Assembly (NCBI GenBank): GCA_963742105.1
Contig: CAVUKN010000007.1
Span: 2,170,001-2,234,000, forward strand
Origin: Gp6-AA40 sp963742105
GTDB taxonomy: Bacteria > Acidobacteriota > Vicinamibacteria > Vicinamibacterales > UBA2999
DNA length: 64,000 nt
Reading direction: 5' to 3'
Position numbers and translations under genes: made by a program. The notes under the pieces were generated by a model. It searched no databases. It saw only the letters and a list, made by a program, of their open reading frames with translations, and was not told where the DNA came from. This document shows positions 61,353 through 64,000 of the stretch, piece by piece. The number at the start of each line of letters is the position of its first letter. Within the stretch, counting starts at the first letter, position 1.

Positions 61353-62136
61353 ATGCCGAGACGTTCTGTCACTCGACTGCTCTGCGCTTTGTGCGCTGGC
61401 GGCCAGCATCACTCCGTTATCCGCTGATGACGACCATAATGGCGATCATCGCGGCGCGACGTCCTGTCGCGAAGTCCCCACGGCCGCGCAGTTGACTCGC
61501 TGGCTCGTGGCTGCCGCACATCTGTCCGACAAGACCATTGGCGGTACGGTCGGCGGCCTGTTCGAGGGCAAACGGATGTGGGCCGCTGTCGTAAACAGCG
61601 AGGGTGTGGTTTGCGCGGCAGCGACGTCCACCGAGGATCCCAGGAACGTGTGGCCTGGCAGCCAGGCGATTGCGAAGGCCAAGGCCTATACGGCCAATGC
61701 CTTCAGCCTCGATGACTTCGCCCTCTCCACGGCGCGACTGTATACCTTCACGCAGCCTGGCCATTCGCTGTGGAGTCTTGGCCAGTCCAACTTGTTCAAC
61801 GCCCAATTGCTGCTCGCGCCCGGTGAGCAGGGAGACCGCGGTCAGATTGCCGGTGGAACAATCTTCTTCGGAGGTGGCGTACCGCTCTACCACGACGGCC
61901 ACATCGTCGGTGGCCTGGGCGTGAGCGGCGATACTTCCTGTGCCGACCACGAGATCGCGAAGCGGGTGCGATTCATCGGAAAGCTGGATCCACCGGGAGG
62001 TCCGCTCGCTGACGATATCGTCTACTCCCCGCCCGACCCGCCCAGTGTCTTTGCGCATCCCGTGTGCCTGAACACGTACCGGAACGGCGTCAAGATCGGG
62101 GATGAAGCGCCAGCCGAGTACCCGATGGCGCATTAA
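61353..62136 (+). CDS. Secreted HbpS/GlcG-family heme-binding-like protein, frameshift in signal peptide
   Basis: An ATG at 61353, with GGAGG about 8 nt upstream, opens a signal peptide (MPRRSVTRLLCAL) that stops after 24 codons. One frame over, from about 61390, it continues as CALAASITPLSADDDHNGDH, REVPTAAQLTRWLVAAAHLSD and the full HbpS/GlcG domain (WAAVVNSEGVVCAAATS, WPGSQAIAKAKAYTANAF, GTIFFGGGVPLYHDGHIVGGLGVSG cited in part). One extra T near 61389 (GCTTTGTG) explains the break. Related HbpS proteins bind heme outside the cell; here heme binding is unproven. It ends in a tail SVFAHPVCLNTYRNGVKIGD. Confidence 0.8.
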
Positions 62137-62189
62137 TCACACCCGCGTTCTGCACCGCGCCCGGCGGCGCGGTGATCCGCTTTGACATC

Positions 62190-62225
62190 GAGGTGTCCCA
62201 CGGCTCGCGCGCGGTGGGACACCTC
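62190..62225. terminator. Perfect 12-bp hairpin after the HbpS-like gene
   Basis: GAGGTGTCCCAC (62190-62201) and GTGGGACACCTC (62214-62225) are exact complements around a 12-nt GC-rich loop, 54 nt after the stop codon. It is the strongest hairpin of the window. No T-run follows. It could be a terminator, a protein-binding operator, or an RNA structure. Nothing else is seen in the 62137-62410 spacer. Confidence 0.5.
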
Positions 62226-62410
62226 GCGCGCTGCCAGCAAGTCCTGGCGTCATCATTCCCGATCAACCAGGTAACGTTACGGCCGCCCTGTTACCGTTTG
62301 TCAGGCACCGCACATCTCACCTGTGCGTCGTCGGGGTGATCAGATCTGCACGGTTCCAATAATCGTGCTTGCGAAAGGATGATTCCCGGCGGATCCACTC
62401 GATTCGGCGT

Positions 62411-62421
62411 GCGCTATCATC
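62411..62421 (+). promoter_or_regulatory. Conserved GCGCTATCATC box before histone-like gene 2
   Basis: Identical to the box at 58325-58335 and again 5 nt before the start codon; the bases between box and ATG differ (ACGAG here, GCTGG there). Conservation of the box but not of its flank supports a promoter function. Confidence 0.6.
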
Positions 62422-62426
62422 ACGAG

Positions 62427-62693
62427 ATGGCTATTGACATGAAAGCGCTCGCCAGAACGGGCGCGGAAGCACGAATCAAAGAACTGCAAGCAGAGATGGC
62501 TGACATTCAGCGGGCGTTTCCGGGAATTGGCGGGACGTCAGCCAGGCGAGTTCAGATCAGACGCGGTGGACCGGCTGCTTCACCTTCCCGCAGGCGCACA
62601 CGTCCGAAGATGTCCGCCGCTCAGCGGAAAGCGGTCGGCGAAAGAATGAAGAAGTATTGGGCTGAACGCCGGAAGCAGTCGGCAAAGAAGTAG
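62427..62693 (+). CDS. Histone-like basic protein, copy 2
   Basis: 88 residues from ATG at 62427. It parallels copy 1 along its length: AIDMKALARTGAEARIKELQ, AEMADIQRAFPGIGG, a basic linker (ASPSRRRTRPK) and MSAAQRKAVGERMKKYWAER. The N- and C-terminal blocks are nearly identical to copy 1, while the linker differs, as expected for a DNA-binding protein with a free tether. The upstream promoter word is shared. Function inferred as nucleoid-associated. Confidence 0.75.
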   Translation: MAIDMKALARTGAEARIKELQAEMADIQRAFPGIGGTSARRVQIRRGGPAASPSRRRTRPKMSAAQRKAVGERMKKYWAERRKQSAKK

Positions 62694-62763
62694 CCTTCCC
62701 ACCCCGTCCGCGCCACCTCAGTCAATCAGCGCCCATGCGGACGGTCCGCGCCTCGGCGGACGG

Positions 62764-64000
62764 TCACCGCGGTCCGTAGTGTGGAACAGCGCGCCCTGCT
62801 TCATACGCGCCGAGGTCCGGCGCGCGACCGGTGAAATCGTCGTCAATCCCGGGCAGCCGCACGCCGGCATCGACGGCGACCGAGCCGGGTCGCAACTGAA
62901 AGTCGAAATCGGCCGGTTTGTAGAGCGTGCGCGGATCGGGACCGGGCGGCCGGACGTTGATGAAGACGTCGTAGTCGACCAGCACGCTGTGCCGATCCTG
63001 ACCGGTCGCGGCCGCGTAGTCGGCGAGTGTCTTGAAGCGACGGACCTCGCGCGCCATGGCTTCGAGGGCCGATTGCTGCTGCGTCGAGAGCGTGCCCGCT
63101 TCGCCGGGGAAGTTCGCCCTCATCGACATCGGGGGCGAGCTCCACTCAAAGGAAGATTCAGCGCCTTCGTTCGGACGGAAGCCGTTGTAATCCGAGCTCG
63201 AGTAATTGGTATTCGTCTCCACCGCGAAGGTCTCGAGCGTCTCACTCTTTCCGAGAATCAGGTTATTGCGATAGTGCACGTTGGAGGCCGCCAGCAGCAT
63301 CGGCTTCACGGGCGCGATAAACGTATTGTGATACACGAGAATGCCCGCCGATGACGCCGTGAACTTCACAGCACCGCCCTCCGGGGCGTGATACACGACG
63401 TTGCGGATGAAATAGACCGGTCCACCGAACGCCGGCTGGACGCTGAGCGCACGATGGCCGTGGTTGAAGCAGCGATTGCGGAAGACCCGGATGTTGTGCG
63501 CCCCGCCGTCCGCCTCGATGCAGTTGTCCTCGACGTTAGAGATGTCGTTGCCGTAGAAGTCGATCGAGACCGGCATCCGATCGGGAATCGGGGTCGGACC
63601 GTCCCTCCCCTTACCCGATCCGGTGCCCGTCGAATCGGGGTTGCCATAGGTGGCGACGTCGACGCCATCGTGAAAGTTGGCGATGGCGTTGTAGGCAACG
63701 ACGTGGCCGGCGCCGTACACCTTGACCGCGTACTCCGACACGAGCTTCGGATTGAACTCGGGCAGGTTCTGCCAGGTACGGCCGGTGAATCCCATCAGGT
63801 AGTTCGGATTGAAGCGGCCGATCATGACGTTGTCGGCGATGTAGAAGTCCTTCGACCCCGACCAGTCGCTATAGATCGCGCGGCCGACGTTTTCGAACCG
63901 GCAGCGGCGAACGGTCAGCCCGCTGGAACCGGTGATGTTCTTCTGGCCCGCCCACATCGCCAGCTCGGTGTTCCTGATCGTCAGCCCGTCGAAGTAGTTG
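62764..64000 (-). CDS. Right-handed parallel beta-helix repeat protein (5' part beyond window)
   Basis: The frame is open to the window edge, so the N-terminus is missing; 411 codons are present. Repeated beta-helix coils are visible: GLTVRRCRFENVGRAIYSDW, KDFYIADNVMIGRF, HNIRVFRNRCFNHGHRALSV, VYFIRNVVYHAPEGGAVKFT, NVHYRNNLILGKS. The C-terminus (FQLRPGSVAVDAGVRLPGID, DFTGRAPDLGAYEAG) is a common end of secreted beta-helix proteins. These are often polysaccharide lyases or adhesins. The active-site residues cannot be assigned. Confidence 0.88.
   Translation of the reverse strand, partial: NYFDGLTIRNTELAMWAGQKNITGSSGLTVRRCRFENVGRAIYSDWSGSKDFYIADNVMIGRFNPNYLMGFTGRTWQNLPEFNPKLVSEYAVKVYGAGHVVAYNAIANFHDGVDVATYGNPDSTGTGSGKGRDGPTPIPDRMPVSIDFYGNDISNVEDNCIEADGGAHNIRVFRNRCFNHGHRALSVQPAFGGPVYFIRNVVYHAPEGGAVKFTASSAGILVYHNTFIAPVKPMLLAASNVHYRNNLILGKSETLETFAVETNTNYSSSDYNGFRPNEGAESSFEWSSPPMSMRANFPGEAGTLSTQQQSALEAMAREVRRFKTLADYAAATGQDRHSVLVDYDVFINVRPPGPDPRTLYKPADFDFQLRPGSVAVDAGVRLPGIDDDFTGRAPDLGAYEAGRAVPHYGPR

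Overview
The window looks like a chromosomal segment of a GC-rich acidobacterium, probably of the Vicinamibacteria type. The evidence is an ADOP-family permease with its PadR regulator, a DUF6152 cluster, a VWFA protein of the acidobacterial type, BshC, many small secreted proteins of unknown function, and intergenic spacers packed with degenerate 7-10 bp repeats. I found no rRNA, convincing tRNA, CRISPR array, transposase or phage module. Taxonomy is inferred from gene content only.

Layout. 0-2 kb: carB (cut by the window edge) and carA. 2-9.4 kb: a membrane pseudokinase with a PEGA domain, bshC, a class A penicillin-binding protein and an XdhC-like protein. 9.5-13.2 kb: the heat-shock operon hrcA-grpE-dnaJ-prmA. 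13.4-25.4 kb: a UBP-type zinc finger protein divergent from a DUF5996 protein, a DUF6152 operon, an aminotransferase, a polysaccharide deacetylase/sugar isomerase pair, a CxxCH-toroid-ankyrin protein, and padR with its ADOP permease. 25.5-31.5 kb: an M36 metalloprotease, a metallothionein, adk, murI with a GNAT gene, and a secreted protein. 31.6-49.9 kb: a stress/energy island. 50-64 kb: a CxxCH protein, YwiC-like protein, a 1130-residue protein ending in a hydrolase-like domain, many small proteins, two histone-like paralogues, a HbpS/GlcG-like protein and a partial beta-helix protein.

The most interesting system is in the island. A PAS histidine kinase lies between two close NtrC-type response regulators. 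Six good sigma-54 (-24/-12) promoter matches sit in front of neighbouring genes in the right orientation: a universal stress protein, a small membrane protein, a TonB protein, a DOMON-sized secreted protein with a C-terminal anchor, an outer-membrane beta-barrel and a Clp ATPase. Four of them lie 24-27 nt from the start codon. Pyruvate:ferredoxin oxidoreductase, a cytochrome c, a phosphoribosyltransferase and a sigma-70 family factor share the island. I read this as a local sigma-54 regulon for energy or redox stress.

Two patterns run through the whole window. First, at least eight genes have a TATAAT-like box 5-8 nt before the start codon and no ribosome-binding site, which suggests leaderless transcripts; two divergent gene pairs have exactly 23 bp between start codons with a shared -10 box. 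Second, at least nine otherwise conserved genes are interrupted by single-base shifts with the protein continuing in another frame and no other decay. That pattern points to assembly indels more than to real pseudogenes, so broken genes are described here as whole genes with a marked shift.
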